A DNA stretch of 64,000 nucleotides from Sphingobacterium wenxiniae (GCF_900116225.1 NZ_FOZZ01000006.1:62001-126000); one strand, 5' to 3'; positions 44,140 through 53,879 are shown, numbered from the stretch's first letter. The notes: a model not told the origin generated them from the sequence alone. Made by a program: numbers and translations.

Positions 44140-44895
44140 TTATTTAATCAACTTCAACCAAGACTCCGCCATGAGGTTTGCTCCGGCCATGGAGGTATGT
44201 ACGCCATCTGTCGTCCAATAGTCTCCTGCACCACGCCTTGCAGCCTCGTCAAAAACCTGCTGGTAAGGAAGGAATACAGCACCAAATTCTTGCGCCACTT
44301 CCTTGGCCACTTGTTGATATTTAGGGAAATCAGGATACCAATCGTCCGTAACATGTTTTACCCCCTTTACACCAAATGGTTCACAAATAATCAATCTGAC
44401 ATTCGGTAGTTTCTCCAAGGTCAATCGTAACAGTTGTTGGTACTGTTCCTTATATGCTTCGGGTGTATTGTGCGCTCCACTGTCTTTCGTCCGCCAGAAA
44501 TCATTCACCCCAATCATAATACTCAGAATAGTTGGGCGTAAAGCTAAAGTATCTTTCTCCCAGCGTTCCAAGAGGTCAGGAATCCTGTTTCCACTAATGC
44601 CTCGATTGTATACTTTGATATTTTTAGCAGCATGCGTATTTAAGAGTTGTGCTGCCGCCATCATAGCATATCCACTTCCAAACGCATTGGTATCGTTGGG
44701 TTGTAGGTTTTCCTTATTTCGTCCTGCATCTGTGATAGAATCTCCCTGAAACAAGATGACATCATTGGACTGTATTTGTATTTTCTTGGCAAGGTTCTGT
44801 TCTTCCTCTTCGGAAGCCAACAGCACTGGACTGGCCAGTGTGACAGCACCTAATCCAAATAGACCTTTTGCGATAAAATTTCTTCTTGATTGCAT
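44140..44895 (-). CDS. SGNH/GDSL hydrolase with Tat signal
   Basis: A 251-residue esterase-like enzyme. The N-terminus SRRNFIAKGLFGLGAVTLASP is a twin-arginine (Tat) signal, so it is likely exported folded. The SGNH motifs are block I LFQGDSITD (nucleophile S53), block II RGISGNRIPDL, block III IGVNDFWR, and block V DGVHTSMAG (D and H of the triad). Substrate unknown; relatives act on acetylated sugars or lipids. It lies 36 bp after the class III aminotransferase gene on the same strand. Confidence 0.9.
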   Translation of the reverse strand: MQSRRNFIAKGLFGLGAVTLASPVLLASEEEEQNLAKKIQIQSNDVILFQGDSITDAGRNKENLQPNDTNAFGSGYAMMAAAQLLNTHAAKNIKVYNRGISGNRIPDLLERWEKDTLALRPTILSIMIGVNDFWRTKDSGAHNTPEAYKEQYQQLLRLTLEKLPNVRLIICEPFGVKGVKHVTDDWYPDFPKYQQVAKEVAQEFGAVFLPYQQVFDEAARRGAGDYWTTDGVHTSMAGANLMAESWLKLIK

Positions 44896-44931
44896 ATACG
44901 TTGTAGGTTTATGACAAGCAAGTTAGGAAAT

Positions 44932-46119
44932 TCAACAGAACTTTTCAATACCCGCCCGAATAATTTTGCAGGCTGCTTTAATTTCATCTTCATTGATGGT
45001 AAGCGGAGGAGCCACACGTAGAGCCGTTTCACAGTGCAGGTACCAGTCAACCATAACACCATTTTCAGCGCAATAGCTGCTTACGGCATATACCTGTTCG
45101 AAGTTGTCCAATTGTAGGCACATCATAAGCCCTAAGCCACGAATCTCACGAATTTGCGGAATAGCCAATTCTCTACGGAAAAGCGCTGCTTTTTCAGTCA
45201 CTGTATCGACCAGTTTTTCTTCCTGGATAAGGCGGAGGGATGCCAACGCCGCTGCACACGAAACCGGATGACCGCCAAAGGTGGTAATATGCCCAAGCAT
45301 AGGGTTGTCTTTGATGACATCCATGATTTCCTTGCGCGCTACAAAAGCACCCAAAGGCATGCCGCCACCAATACCTTTTGCCAGCATCAATATATCCGGT
45401 ACCACGTCAAAATGTTCAAAAGCAAAGAGCTTTCCTGTACGTCCAAAACCAGTTTGGATTTCGTCGAAGATCAGTATCGCCCCTGTTTCATCACATTTAC
45501 GACGTAAAGCCTGCATAAACTCCTTGCTGGGAACACGTACGCCGGCTTCACCCTGTATCGCCTCCACAATGACCGCAGCAGTCTCCGAACTGATGAAGTC
45601 CAGCGAATTCATATCATTAAATTTGATGAAATTGATTTCAGGTAGGAGAGGAGCGTAAGCTTCCTGATAAGCAGGGTTACCCATTAAGCTGAGTGCACCT
45701 TGTGTACTGCCATGGTAAGCTTTTTCAGCTGCAATAATCTGGCGTCGGCCTGTAAATTTCTTGGCTATCTTCATTGATCCCTCTACTGCTTCCGCTCCGC
45801 TGTTGGTCAGATAGACCGAGCCAAAAGAAGGAGGCAATGTCGCCAAAAGCTCCGTCGCAAACTGTACCTGCGGAGCTTGTACAAATTCACCATAGACGGT
45901 TACATGCAGATACTTGTCTAATTGTTCTTGAATAGCACGGATCACCTTAGGATGGCGGTGCCCGATATTGCTGACATTGAATCCCGAAACCAAATCGATG
46001 TATTGCTGGCCTTCGGGGCCGTAAAGATATACACCCTCCGCTTTAACAATCTCAAAAAGACGAGGCGTGTTGGAAGTTTGTGCGGTATTTTGTAAGAAAA
46101 GTTCTCTGTTACTGATCAT
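44932..46119 (-). CDS. Class III PLP-dependent aminotransferase (aspartate aminotransferase family)
   Basis: A 395-residue fold-type I aminotransferase of the ornithine/acetylornithine/GABA group. Motifs are YLTNSGAEAVEGSMK for PLP-phosphate binding, IFDEIQTGFGRTGKLFAFEH with the ring-binding aspartate, and MLAKGIGGGMPLGAFV with the PLP lysine. The ATG at 46117-46119 (MISNREL) is used; an upstream TTG is also in frame. Specificity is not clear from the sequence, and there are no arg or pro genes nearby to guide it. Confidence 0.88.
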   Translation of the reverse strand: MISNRELFLQNTAQTSNTPRLFEIVKAEGVYLYGPEGQQYIDLVSGFNVSNIGHRHPKVIRAIQEQLDKYLHVTVYGEFVQAPQVQFATELLATLPPSFGSVYLTNSGAEAVEGSMKIAKKFTGRRQIIAAEKAYHGSTQGALSLMGNPAYQEAYAPLLPEINFIKFNDMNSLDFISSETAAVIVEAIQGEAGVRVPSKEFMQALRRKCDETGAILIFDEIQTGFGRTGKLFAFEHFDVVPDILMLAKGIGGGMPLGAFVARKEIMDVIKDNPMLGHITTFGGHPVSCAAALASLRLIQEEKLVDTVTEKAALFRRELAIPQIREIRGLGLMMCLQLDNFEQVYAVSSYCAENGVMVDWYLHCETALRVAPPLTINEDEIKAACKIIRAGIEKFC

Positions 46120-46139
46120 GCACAAAGATAAGAAAGAAC

Positions 46140-46589
46140 CTATTCGTTTCGTTTCCTATTCTGTAATTCTTTGTATAGCAGCTCCCGGAAGTTTTGTTCG
46201 ACTTCAAAAAATTGAGAAGCCCTCGATTGCCCGATCACCTCGGCAAACTTTGCGCGGTATTCTTTTTTGATGTTCAGTTCTTTTGCATCATACGATAGCA
46301 CGTCTCGTTGCCCACTGGATCGGTTGAACGAATTTGTCCCTTTCGGTGAAGGCGTTGAGTCGTCTTGACGTTGCGAACGTACATTCCAAACAGCTTTGCT
46401 GTATTGATTATATATCGGGAAAAATCGTTGAGCTTCGGCTGTTGTCAGATTTAGCTCTTTTGTGATATAGGCTATTTTTTCGTTTTCAATTGCTGCAAAA
46501 CGTTTAGAATCGCGTGGTTGTGCTTGTGCAGACAAAACGCAAAGTGCAAGACCAACAATCGTAACAAATAAATGTTTAAAACGTAACAT
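46140..46589 (-). CDS. Periplasmic Spy-like helical protein of the ECF locus
   Basis: A 149-residue protein with a signal peptide (ends LSAQAQ). It is helical, with an LT-x-AEAQRF segment (LNLTTAEAQRFFPIYNQYSK) like the LTxxQ repeats of Spy/CpxP, and in Bacteroidota such genes follow ECF sigma loci. Its start touches the end of the repeat membrane protein gene by 1 bp, so the two are cotranslated. Likely a periplasmic sensor or chaperone for this signalling unit; not proven. Confidence 0.75.
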   Translation of the reverse strand: MLRFKHLFVTIVGLALCVLSAQAQPRDSKRFAAIENEKIAYITKELNLTTAEAQRFFPIYNQYSKAVWNVRSQRQDDSTPSPKGTNSFNRSSGQRDVLSYDAKELNIKKEYRAKFAEVIGQSRASQFFEVEQNFRELLYKELQNRKRNE

Positions 46590-47389
46590 TATAACATATA
46601 ATTTAAGTAATCTTCAATATCCTCTTCCTTGACATGCGTACAGATACCCCCCGTACCTTCGTGATCCTCCATGCACTCCATGATATACAGCATATCCTGA
46701 CTGTTGTGTGAAGCGCTAAGATAGTTGATAATCTCATCTTCAGAGATAGTCGCTAATGTGGATTGTGCAGTGTCAGGCTGATCCACAACAGCATTATAAG
46801 AACCAATACCTAAAACGACTGCCACACAAGCCGCAGCAGCATACTGTATCCACTGTTGGATTGGTAAGCGGCGTACCGGTGTTTCACGGGGAGCAACAAC
46901 CTTTGTCGTTATTTCCCGGGTCAGCTTGTCAAAATATGCAGGCGGAACATCAAAGCCCGATGTTGGGCTCATATCCTTCAATTGCTCTTCAAAAATTCTG
47001 GAAGAGATGCGGTCTTGAAGCTGCTCAAAATATCCGTTAGGAACCGCAAAATCATTTTCCTCACGGAAAGGCTCTAATTTAACCTGTGCCTGTATCTGCT
47101 CTTCCAATTTGGAGAAGTAATCTTCAGGCACTTCAAAAGCAGGGCTGTTTTTCAAACACTCCAGTTTAGCCTGTGTTTTCAGATGGCTTTCTGCATCCTC
47201 AAAATACCCTTGCGGAACAGAAAACCCTCCGTTAGAGCTTCCTTTCCACTTATCCAATTGAATACGGGCATGAATATTGGAGGAGAGGTCGTTGAAATAA
47301 TCGTTAGGTACTGTGAAAGGATTCACACGACACGATTCAGGGAGGTTAAAACCTCCTGTTCCTTCATGATATGTGTTGTTCTCGTTCAT
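46589..47389 (-). CDS. Membrane protein with five F-x-VP-xx-YF repeats, probable anti-sigma component
   Basis: A 266-residue protein. The N-terminal 165 residues contain five units beginning FTVPNDYF (25), FSVPQGYF (56), FEVPEDYF (85), FAVPNGYF (114) and FDVPPAYF (146), at 29-32 residue steps, each followed by a charged helix. A weaker FNLP at residue 14 may be a sixth. One transmembrane helix (about 181-198) follows, and the outside part has acidic helices and cysteines (MECMEDH, GGICTHV). Position between an ECF sigma gene and a periplasmic partner suggests an anti-sigma protein with the repeats in the cytoplasm, but no known anti-sigma domain is recognised. Confidence 0.7.
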   Translation of the reverse strand: MNENNTYHEGTGGFNLPESCRVNPFTVPNDYFNDLSSNIHARIQLDKWKGSSNGGFSVPQGYFEDAESHLKTQAKLECLKNSPAFEVPEDYFSKLEEQIQAQVKLEPFREENDFAVPNGYFEQLQDRISSRIFEEQLKDMSPTSGFDVPPAYFDKLTREITTKVVAPRETPVRRLPIQQWIQYAAAACVAVVLGIGSYNAVVDQPDTAQSTLATISEDEIINYLSASHNSQDMLYIMECMEDHEGTGGICTHVKEEDIEDYLNYML

Positions 47390-47423
47390 AGTATCTGTAT
47401 AGAGTCAAAAACGTAGCTAAGGT

Positions 47424-47969
47424 TTAATCGTTAGACGCAAAAAAAAGCTCAATTTTCTTTACGGCCAAATGGTAGGATGCTTTTAACGCCCCAACACTGG
47501 TTCCAACGATTTCAGAAATCTCTTCGTACTTTAAATCCTCGAAATATTTCATGTTAAACACCAAGCGTTGTTTCTCCGGTAAGGTAAGCAATGCTTGCTG
47601 TAATTTCATCTGCGCCTGATCGCCATTGAAATAGGATCCTTCGGCCAAGGTGTCGGCTAAATAAGCAGAACTGTCGTCATCCAACGACAGGTTCTGCTTT
47701 TGCTTTTTCTTGTTCAGGAAGGTGATACATTCATTGGTCGCAATACGGTAAAGCCAGGTGTAGAGCTGTGAATCCTCCCTGAATTTTTCCAGATTGCGCC
47801 ATACTTTGATGAAAATATCCTGAACAACATCATCAGCATCGTCGTGGTCAATGACCATACGGCGGACATGCCAATATATTTTTTGTTGATATTTTTTGAG
47901 CAAATAGCCAAACGCCTCTTCGCGTGTGCGCTCGTCAGCAAATTTGGAAATGATTAAGGCGTCTTCCAT
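47424..47969 (-). CDS. ECF-type RNA polymerase sigma factor
   Basis: A 181-residue sigma-70 family factor with only regions 2 and 4. Region 2 reads ADDVVQDIFIKVWRNLEKFREDSQLYTWLYRIATNECI, and region 4 LPEKQRLVFNMKYFEDLKYEEISEIVGTSVGALKASYH is the helix-turn-helix that reads the -35-like box. The start at ATG 47967-47969 (MEDALIISKF) is used; a TTG three codons earlier is possible. It heads the locus with the repeat membrane protein and Spy-like gene and lies 14 bp after the transketolase gene. Confidence 0.94.
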   Translation of the reverse strand: MEDALIISKFADERTREEAFGYLLKKYQQKIYWHVRRMVIDHDDADDVVQDIFIKVWRNLEKFREDSQLYTWLYRIATNECITFLNKKKQKQNLSLDDDSSAYLADTLAEGSYFNGDQAQMKLQQALLTLPEKQRLVFNMKYFEDLKYEEISEIVGTSVGALKASYHLAVKKIELFFASND

Positions 47970-47983
47970 TTGTTTCAAAAAAA

Positions 47984-48937
47984 TTATTTTCTGGTAATTA
48001 CTTTTCTTGCCGCGGCAACGATAGCAGCTGCATTCAAACCGTATTTCTCCATCAATTGTGCAGGAGTTCCTGACTCACCGAATGAATCGTTAACGGCTAC
48101 AAACTCTTGAGGAGTCGGACGTTTGCTCACCAACAATTGTGCTACACTGTCACCCAAGCCACCTAAACGGTTGTGCTCCTCAGCGGTAACCACGCAACCC
48201 GTTTTAGTTACGGACGCTAAAACAGCTTCTTCGTCCAAAGGTTTGATGGTGTGGATATTGATGATTTCAGCACTGATGCCTAATTTTTCCAATTCCTCAC
48301 CAGCTTGGATGGCTTCCCAAACCAAGTGACCAGTCGCGATAATGGTAACGTCAGTTCCTTCGTTCAAAAGAATAGCCTTACCAATTTCAAATTTTTGGTC
48401 TGCAGGAGTAAAGTTAGGCACTACTGGACGACCGAAACGCAAATATGCCGGACCTTCGTGGTCTACCAAGGCCAAAGTCGCGGCTTTGGTTTGATTGAAA
48501 TCACAAGGATTGATAACCGTCATGCCCGGAAGCATTTTCATCAAGCCGATGTCTTCCAAGATTTGGTGTGTTGCGCCATCTTCTCCCAAAGTTAAACCCG
48601 CGTGCGAAGCACAGATTTTCACATTCTTGCCAGAGTAGGCAATAGATTGGCGGATTTGGTCATAAACACGACCAGTAGAGAAGTTAGCAAAAGTTCCTGT
48701 GAAAGGGATTTTGCCTCCGATAGTCAAACCTGCGGCAATGCCCATCATATTGGCCTCAGCGATACCGATTTGGAAAAAACGCTCAGGAAACTCTTTTATA
48801 AAGTCATTCATTTTTAACGAACCGATAAGGTCCGCACATAAAGCTACTACGTTTTCGTTTTGTTTACCGGCCTCTAATAAACCAGCACCGAAACCAGAAC
48901 GTGTATCTTTAGATTCTGTATATGTGTATTTTTTCAT
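47984..48937 (-). CDS. Transketolase, C-terminal subunit
   Basis: A 317-residue protein matching the pyrimidine-binding and C-terminal domains of transketolase. [19 protein letters not shown] contains the catalytic glutamate of the thiamine cofactor site. [15 protein letters not shown]-like sequence ([16 protein letters not shown]) and [17 protein letters not shown] are typical. It pairs with the N-terminal subunit upstream, as in split transketolases. The enzyme moves two-carbon units in the non-oxidative pentose phosphate pathway. Confidence 0.94.
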   Translation of the reverse strand: MKKYTYTESKDTRSGFGAGLLEAGKQNENVVALCADLIGSLKMNDFIKEFPERFFQIGIAEANMMGIAAGLTIGGKIPFTGTFANFSTGRVYDQIRQSIAYSGKNVKICASHAGLTLGEDGATHQILEDIGLMKMLPGMTVINPCDFNQTKAATLALVDHEGPAYLRFGRPVVPNFTPADQKFEIGKAILLNEGTDVTIIATGHLVWEAIQAGEELEKLGISAEIINIHTIKPLDEEAVLASVTKTGCVVTAEEHNRLGGLGDSVAQLLVSKRPTPQEFVAVNDSFGESGTPAQLMEKYGLNAAAIVAAARKVITRK

Positions 48938-48966
48938 TTTAGTTGCTATGTGCGTATTGCGATATA

Positions 48967-49010
48967 CTACTCAATACGCAATACTCATTACTCAATACTA
49001 ATAAATTAAT
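48967..49010 (-). repeat. TATTGAGTA-type short repeat array, copy 2
   Basis: On the minus strand this gap between the transketolase subunit genes reads AGTATTGAGTAATGAGTATTG then CGTATTGAGTA, repeats of a GTATTGAGTA unit. It matches the array behind tsf at 27681-27716. It separates two genes that should be cotranscribed. Confidence 0.7.
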
Positions 49011-49854
49011 AATCTCCGATAGTTCTTGGCACTTGATTTAAAGCACTTTCTAATTGCTCATCGTTAGGAGCAACACCATGCCATTTGTGTGAGCCCATCA
49101 TGAAATCCACGCCTTTACCCATTTCGGTGTGCAATAGGATAACCACTGGTTTGCCTTTTCCTGTACGGGTTTTAGCTTCGTCCAAACCATTGATAACAGA
49201 GGCCATATCGTTACCTTTAGCAACTTCTAATACATCCCATCCAAAAGCTTCCCATTTTGCACGTAAGTCACCTAATGATAATACCTGATCGGTAGAACCA
49301 TCGATTTGCGCATTGTTGTAGTCTACTGCAGCAATCACGTTATCCATCTTGTTGTGCGGAGCATACATAGCAGCTTCCCAAACTTGACCTTCCTGTAGCT
49401 CACCATCACCCATCAATACGTACACTAAGCTGTTGTCTTTATTCAACTTTTTAGCCTGTGCCGCACCGATAGCAACAGATAACCCTTGTCCCAAAGAACC
49501 AGAAGCTACACGGATACCCGGAAGACCTTCATGTGTAGTTGGGTGACCTTGCAGGCGGGAGTTGATTTTACGGAAAGTAGCTAATTCGCTTACAGGGAAA
49601 TAGCCGGCACGTGCCAATGTACTGTAAAACACAGGAGAGATGTGTCCGTTGGATAAGAAGAACAAATCTTCACCTACACCGTCCATATTGAATGATGGGT
49701 CGTGTTTCATAGCATGAAAATACAAGGCTACGAAATAATCCGTACAGCCCAAAGAACCGCCAGGGTGTCCAGATTGGCATGCATGTACCATGCGAACAAT
49801 GTCGCGTCTTACCTGCGAAGCAATCTGTTCAAGTTTGTTTATATCTGCGCTCAT
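49006..49854 (-). CDS. Transketolase, N-terminal subunit
   Basis: A 282-residue protein with the diphosphate-binding half of transketolase: SGHPGGSLGCTDYFVALYF, then the thiamine diphosphate motif MGDGELQEGQVWEAA ending in DYNNAQIDG. Together with the C-terminal subunit gene after it, it makes one active transketolase. No Shine-Dalgarno is seen. It is transcribed toward the C-terminal subunit, with a repeat array in the 68 bp spacer. Confidence 0.94.
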   Translation of the reverse strand: MSADINKLEQIASQVRRDIVRMVHACQSGHPGGSLGCTDYFVALYFHAMKHDPSFNMDGVGEDLFFLSNGHISPVFYSTLARAGYFPVSELATFRKINSRLQGHPTTHEGLPGIRVASGSLGQGLSVAIGAAQAKKLNKDNSLVYVLMGDGELQEGQVWEAAMYAPHNKMDNVIAAVDYNNAQIDGSTDQVLSLGDLRAKWEAFGWDVLEVAKGNDMASVINGLDEAKTRTGKGKPVVILLHTEMGKGVDFMMGSHKWHGVAPNDEQLESALNQVPRTIGDY

Positions 49855-50002
49855 TTCTAAATATAAATGTTTCGATTATTTTGAGGGTAAAGGTAATGAT
49901 TTTTAGCTAAATTGAAAGTTTTCAATGAAGGAATACCTTGTCCTTTTGGGCACATGATGAAAAAAATAGTATCTTGCTTTCTCATAATACAAGAATATAA
50001 AC

Positions 50003-51869
50003 ATGCCGAAACCTTTTTACCTGTCCATATTGGGCGTAGCACTGTTCGTATCCACCTCCTATGCACAAAAAATCAAGGACATATACCATGATAATTGGAT
50101 TGATTTCAATAAGAATGGCGTCAAAGATATTTATGAGGATGTCAATCAACCAATCGAAAAACGTGTAGAAGACCTGATAGCACAGATGACACCGCAGGAA
50201 AAGGCCAATCAGACCGCCACTTTATACGGCTATGGACGTATACTGAAAGCGAATTGCCAACACCGGAATGGAAAAACAAGATTTGGGTACACGGACTGGC
50301 AAATATCGATGAGATGCTGAATAGCTTACCCTACAACAGGGGAGCGAAAACCGAATATTCCTATCCATTCAGCAAGCACGCCGATGCGTTGAATACCGTA
50401 CAGCGTTGGTTTATCGAAGAAACCCGATTGGGAATACCAGTTGATTTTACGAATGAAGGTATACACGGGTTGACCCATGATAGAGCCACACCCTTACCCG
50501 CGCCTATCAACATCGGTAGCACGTGGAACCGAAAATTAATAAGGCAATCAGCCGAGACGATAGGCCGTGAATCAAAATACTTAGGTTACACCAATGTCTA
50601 TACCCCGATCTTAGATGTATCGCGCGACCCACGTTGGGGACGGGTAGTAAAGACATACGGCGAAAATCCATATCACATTGCCGAATTAGGTAAGCAGGTT
50701 GTTTTAGGCATTCAGCAGCATGGCGTTGCCTCTACGTTGAAACATTATGCCGTATATTCCATACCCAAAGGGGGAAGGGATGGGAATGCCCGTACCGATC
50801 CACACGTAGCACCCCGCGAGATGCATACGCTGCATCTTTATCCCTTTAAGCGTGTGATTCAAGAAGCACATCCTATGGGCGTAATGAGCAGTCATAATGA
50901 TTATGATGGAGTTCCCGTGAGCGGAAGCCGTTATTTTATGCACGATTTGCTACGTACGACCTACGGCTTTAACGGTTACGTCGTTTCCGATAGTGATGCA
51001 CTTGAGTTTATCTCCGATAAGCATAAGGTGGTCGATTCCTATCCACATGCGATTAAGCGAGCGTTGGAATCAGGTTTGGATGTGCGGACAACTTTCACAG
51101 AACCGAATGACTACCTCACACCGCTGATGAGTATCATCAATAATGGCGAATTGTCTGAAGAAATGCTGAATGAACGTGTGCGTGCGGTGCTGACCACCAA
51201 GTTTAGATTAGGCCTTTTTGATACACCGCTTCAGCACAACACACAAGACGCCGATAAGATGGTCCATACCGCCGCTGACGAAGCGATGTCTATGGAGATG
51301 AATAGGCAGTCGATGGTTTTGTTAAAGAACGAGAACAACATTTTACCTTTGGATGCCTCCAAATGGAAGGATATCTTGATCACAGGGCCTTTGGCAGAAG
51401 CCGAGCGATATACGACGAGCAGATACGGTCCTTCCAATAACCCGATAACCACGGTGAAGGACGGACTTTCTGAACGTGCCACTGCGGAGGGGATGCATGT
51501 CCGTTATGCCAAAGGCGTGGAGATTATCGATAAGAACTGGCCGGAAAGCGAAATCATTCCCTATCCTTTGACTGCAGAAGAAGAAGCGATGATGGAAGAA
51601 GGCGTTCGATTGGCGCAGGAAAGCGATATTATTGTGGCGGTGATGGGTGAATCCCATCTGGAAGTAGGCGAAAGCCGCTCGCGTTCCGCATTGGATTTAC
51701 CCGGCAGACAGCGGGAATACCTGATGCGGTTAAAAGCTACCGGTAAACCCGTGATTTGGAATTGCTGGACGAGAAAATGGAGTGGACTGTAGAGCCCTGT
51801 GAATTTAAGATTATGGTGGGTAACTCTTCCGAGAATATTTTGCTGCGAGATAGCTTGTGGGTGAAGTAA
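50003..51869 (+). pseudogene. Broken glycoside hydrolase family 3 gene (beta-glucosidase-like)
   Basis: The N-terminus has a signal peptide (MPKPFYLSILGVALFVSTSYAQ). The first frame (50003-50320) loses similarity after RILK at about 50247, and the next frame continues ELPTPEWKNKIWVHGLANIDE, so one base is missing near 50247-50251. The second frame carries VPVDFTNEGIHG-type and GYVVSDSDALEF sequence, the latter holding the nucleophile aspartate. Near 51753 it jumps out of frame into LELLDEKMEWTVEPCEF, the end of the fibronectin-like C-terminal domain (stop at 51867-51869), so perhaps 170-200 residues have been deleted. The gene is a relic of a plant-polysaccharide enzyme. Confidence 0.88.
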
Positions 51870-51871
51870 AA

Positions 51872-51906
51872 AAATAAGGCGATGCAAAAACATCGCCTTA
51901 TTTTTT
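51872..51906. terminator. Bidirectional terminator
   Basis: AAATAAGGCGATG (51872-51884) pairs perfectly with CATCGCCTTATTT (51891-51903), followed by T-rich sequence. It lies between the hydrolase relic and the convergent Nfu gene. Confidence 0.87.
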
Positions 51907-51911
51907 ATGTT

Positions 51912-52466
51912 TTACATCGCCTCAGCGACGACTTCTTCTACTTCTGGTACCATACGTTTCAGCAAGCCTTCGATTCCCGCTTTCAAAGTAATGGTGGAAG
52001 AAGGGCATCCACTGCATGAACCGCGTAGCTCTACCGTAACTGTTCCGTTTTCAAAAGATTTGTAGGCTATCGCTCCACCGTCTTGCTCTACAGCAGGGCG
52101 TACATAGTCATGCAACACCTGTTGGATTTTAATTTCAGTTTCCGTGCCTTCAAATTGTACATCCTCATCATGTGCTATCGGTTTGACCGCTAATTCCGAT
52201 TCGACCGCACCTTTCACGAAGTCTTTCAATAAGCCTTCGATGTCCGACCATTCTACTTCATCCGCTTTGGTGATTGTGACGAAGTTGCTGGCAAAGAATA
52301 CACCCGTTACGAAGTTGAACTTGAAAAGCTCACGTGCAAAATCCGATTCTTGTGCTTTTTCTTTATTCGGGTAGTCCAAGCTCCCGTTGATCAACAGCTT
52401 GTTGACCAAAAACTTCATGGTAGCCGGATTCGGCGTTAATTCTGTATATACGTTAATTGTTGCCAT
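51912..52466 (-). CDS. NifU/Nfu-type iron-sulfur cluster carrier
   Basis: A 184-residue protein with an N-terminal Nfu domain (TPNPATMKFLVNKLL near 11-25) and a C-terminal NifU-like domain with the cluster-binding pair C151 and C154 in RGSCSGCPSSTITLK. Such proteins carry a 4Fe-4S cluster to target enzymes. Length is normal. It stands between purB and the hydrolase relic and is followed by a strong terminator. No suf or isc genes lie nearby. Confidence 0.93.
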   Translation of the reverse strand: MATINVYTELTPNPATMKFLVNKLLINGSLDYPNKEKAQESDFARELFKFNFVTGVFFASNFVTITKADEVEWSDIEGLLKDFVKGAVESELAVKPIAHDEDVQFEGTETEIKIQQVLHDYVRPAVEQDGGAIAYKSFENGTVTVELRGSCSGCPSSTITLKAGIEGLLKRMVPEVEEVVAEAM

Positions 52467-52523
52467 AGTTTTCTAAAAAAAATCAGATACAAATATACGT
52501 CAATTGTCCTGTTGCCCCGTCAT

Positions 52524-53879
52524 CTACACGTCAAAGCTTACACCTGTATAGTTGCTCGGAGAGATAGCTTTGATTTCGTTTTTAATTTCTTCCGATACAT
52601 GCAGGCCATCTACAAAGGTCGCAATGGTGTCCTGTGTGACGTGCGTATTCGTGCGGGTCAATTCCTTCAAAGCCTCGTACGGTTTTGGGTATCCCTCACG
52701 GCGTAAGATTGTTTGGATCGCTTCTGCCACAACAGCCCAGTTGTTTTCCAGATCTTTTGCCAAAGCGCTTTCGTTAAGGATAAGTTTACGTAAGCCTCTC
52801 AATGTAGATTTAATAGCAATCAAGGTATGGGCAAAAGGCACGCCGATGTTACGTAATACGGTAGAATCGGTTAAATCGCGTTGCAAGCGGGATATAGGAA
52901 GCTTAGCGGCCAAATGTTCAAATAGTGCGTTGGCTAAACCAAGGTTTCCTTCCGCATTTTCGAAATCAATAGGGTTCACTTTGTGTGGCATAGCCGAAGA
53001 GCCAATCTGTCCGGCCGTAATCTTCTGTTTGAAGTAATCCATCGAGATATAAGTCCACACATCGCGACAAAGATCGATAAGGATGTTGTTGATGCGTTTA
53101 AACGCATCACAGCTTGCAGCAAAGTTGTCGTAATGTTCGATTTGCGTGGTCGTCTGCGAACGGGATAAGCCCAGTGTTTCGTTAACGAACTGATTACCGA
53201 AAGCTACCCAATCATTGTTTGGATACGCCACATGATGCGCGTTGAAGTTACCCGTTGCTCCCCCGAATTTGGCAGAGAACGGAACCTGCTTAAGCAATTT
53301 CAGTTGCTTTTCGATACGCTCGATAAATACATAGATTTCTTTGCCCAAACGAGTCGGGGATGCCGGCTGACCGTGAGTTTTTGCTAACATCGGGATAGCA
53401 GTCCATTCGTTTGCCAAAGCTTTCAGCTCATTCAGCAATTCCTCGATAGATGGTAGGTAAATATGGCCGATAGCCTCTTTCCAGGAATATGGGATAGCCG
53501 TGTTGTTGATGTCCTGAGAAGTCAGTCCGAAGTGGATAAATTCCAAGGAATCATGCAAACCCAATTTCTCGAATTCATTTTTCAGGAAATATTCTACAGC
53601 CTTTACATCATGGTTGGTGGTCTTTTCCTTATCCTTAACCCATTGAGCATCATCTAGGGAGAAGTTGCGGTAAATATTGCGTAGGTTTTCGTTCAGTGAT
53701 CCGTCAAAATGGGCAAGCTGTGGAATGCCGGACTCGCATAAAGCGATGAAATATTCTACCTCCACCAAAACGCGGTATTTAATCAGTGCAAATTCCGAAA
53801 AATATGCAGATAAGTCTTTTGTTGTATTATAGTATCTTCCGTCAATTGGAGTAACGGCAGTCAATGCGGATAAGCTCAT
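52524..53879 (-). CDS. purB: Adenylosuccinate lyase
   Basis: Removes fumarate from SAICAR and adenylosuccinate in purine synthesis. The 451-residue protein has the lyase superfamily signature SSAMPHKVNPIDFENAEGN near 290, which carries the catalytic serine loop. TPIDGRYYNTTKDLSAYFSE at the N-terminus and MLAKTHGQPASPTRLGKE (near 158) match the E. coli-like PurB group. Single gene with about 60 bp before the Nfu gene. Confidence 0.95.
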   Translation of the reverse strand: MSLSALTAVTPIDGRYYNTTKDLSAYFSEFALIKYRVLVEVEYFIALCESGIPQLAHFDGSLNENLRNIYRNFSLDDAQWVKDKEKTTNHDVKAVEYFLKNEFEKLGLHDSLEFIHFGLTSQDINNTAIPYSWKEAIGHIYLPSIEELLNELKALANEWTAIPMLAKTHGQPASPTRLGKEIYVFIERIEKQLKLLKQVPFSAKFGGATGNFNAHHVAYPNNDWVAFGNQFVNETLGLSRSQTTTQIEHYDNFAASCDAFKRINNILIDLCRDVWTYISMDYFKQKITAGQIGSSAMPHKVNPIDFENAEGNLGLANALFEHLAAKLPISRLQRDLTDSTVLRNIGVPFAHTLIAIKSTLRGLRKLILNESALAKDLENNWAVVAEAIQTILRREGYPKPYEALKELTRTNTHVTQDTIATFVDGLHVSEEIKNEIKAISPSNYTGVSFDV

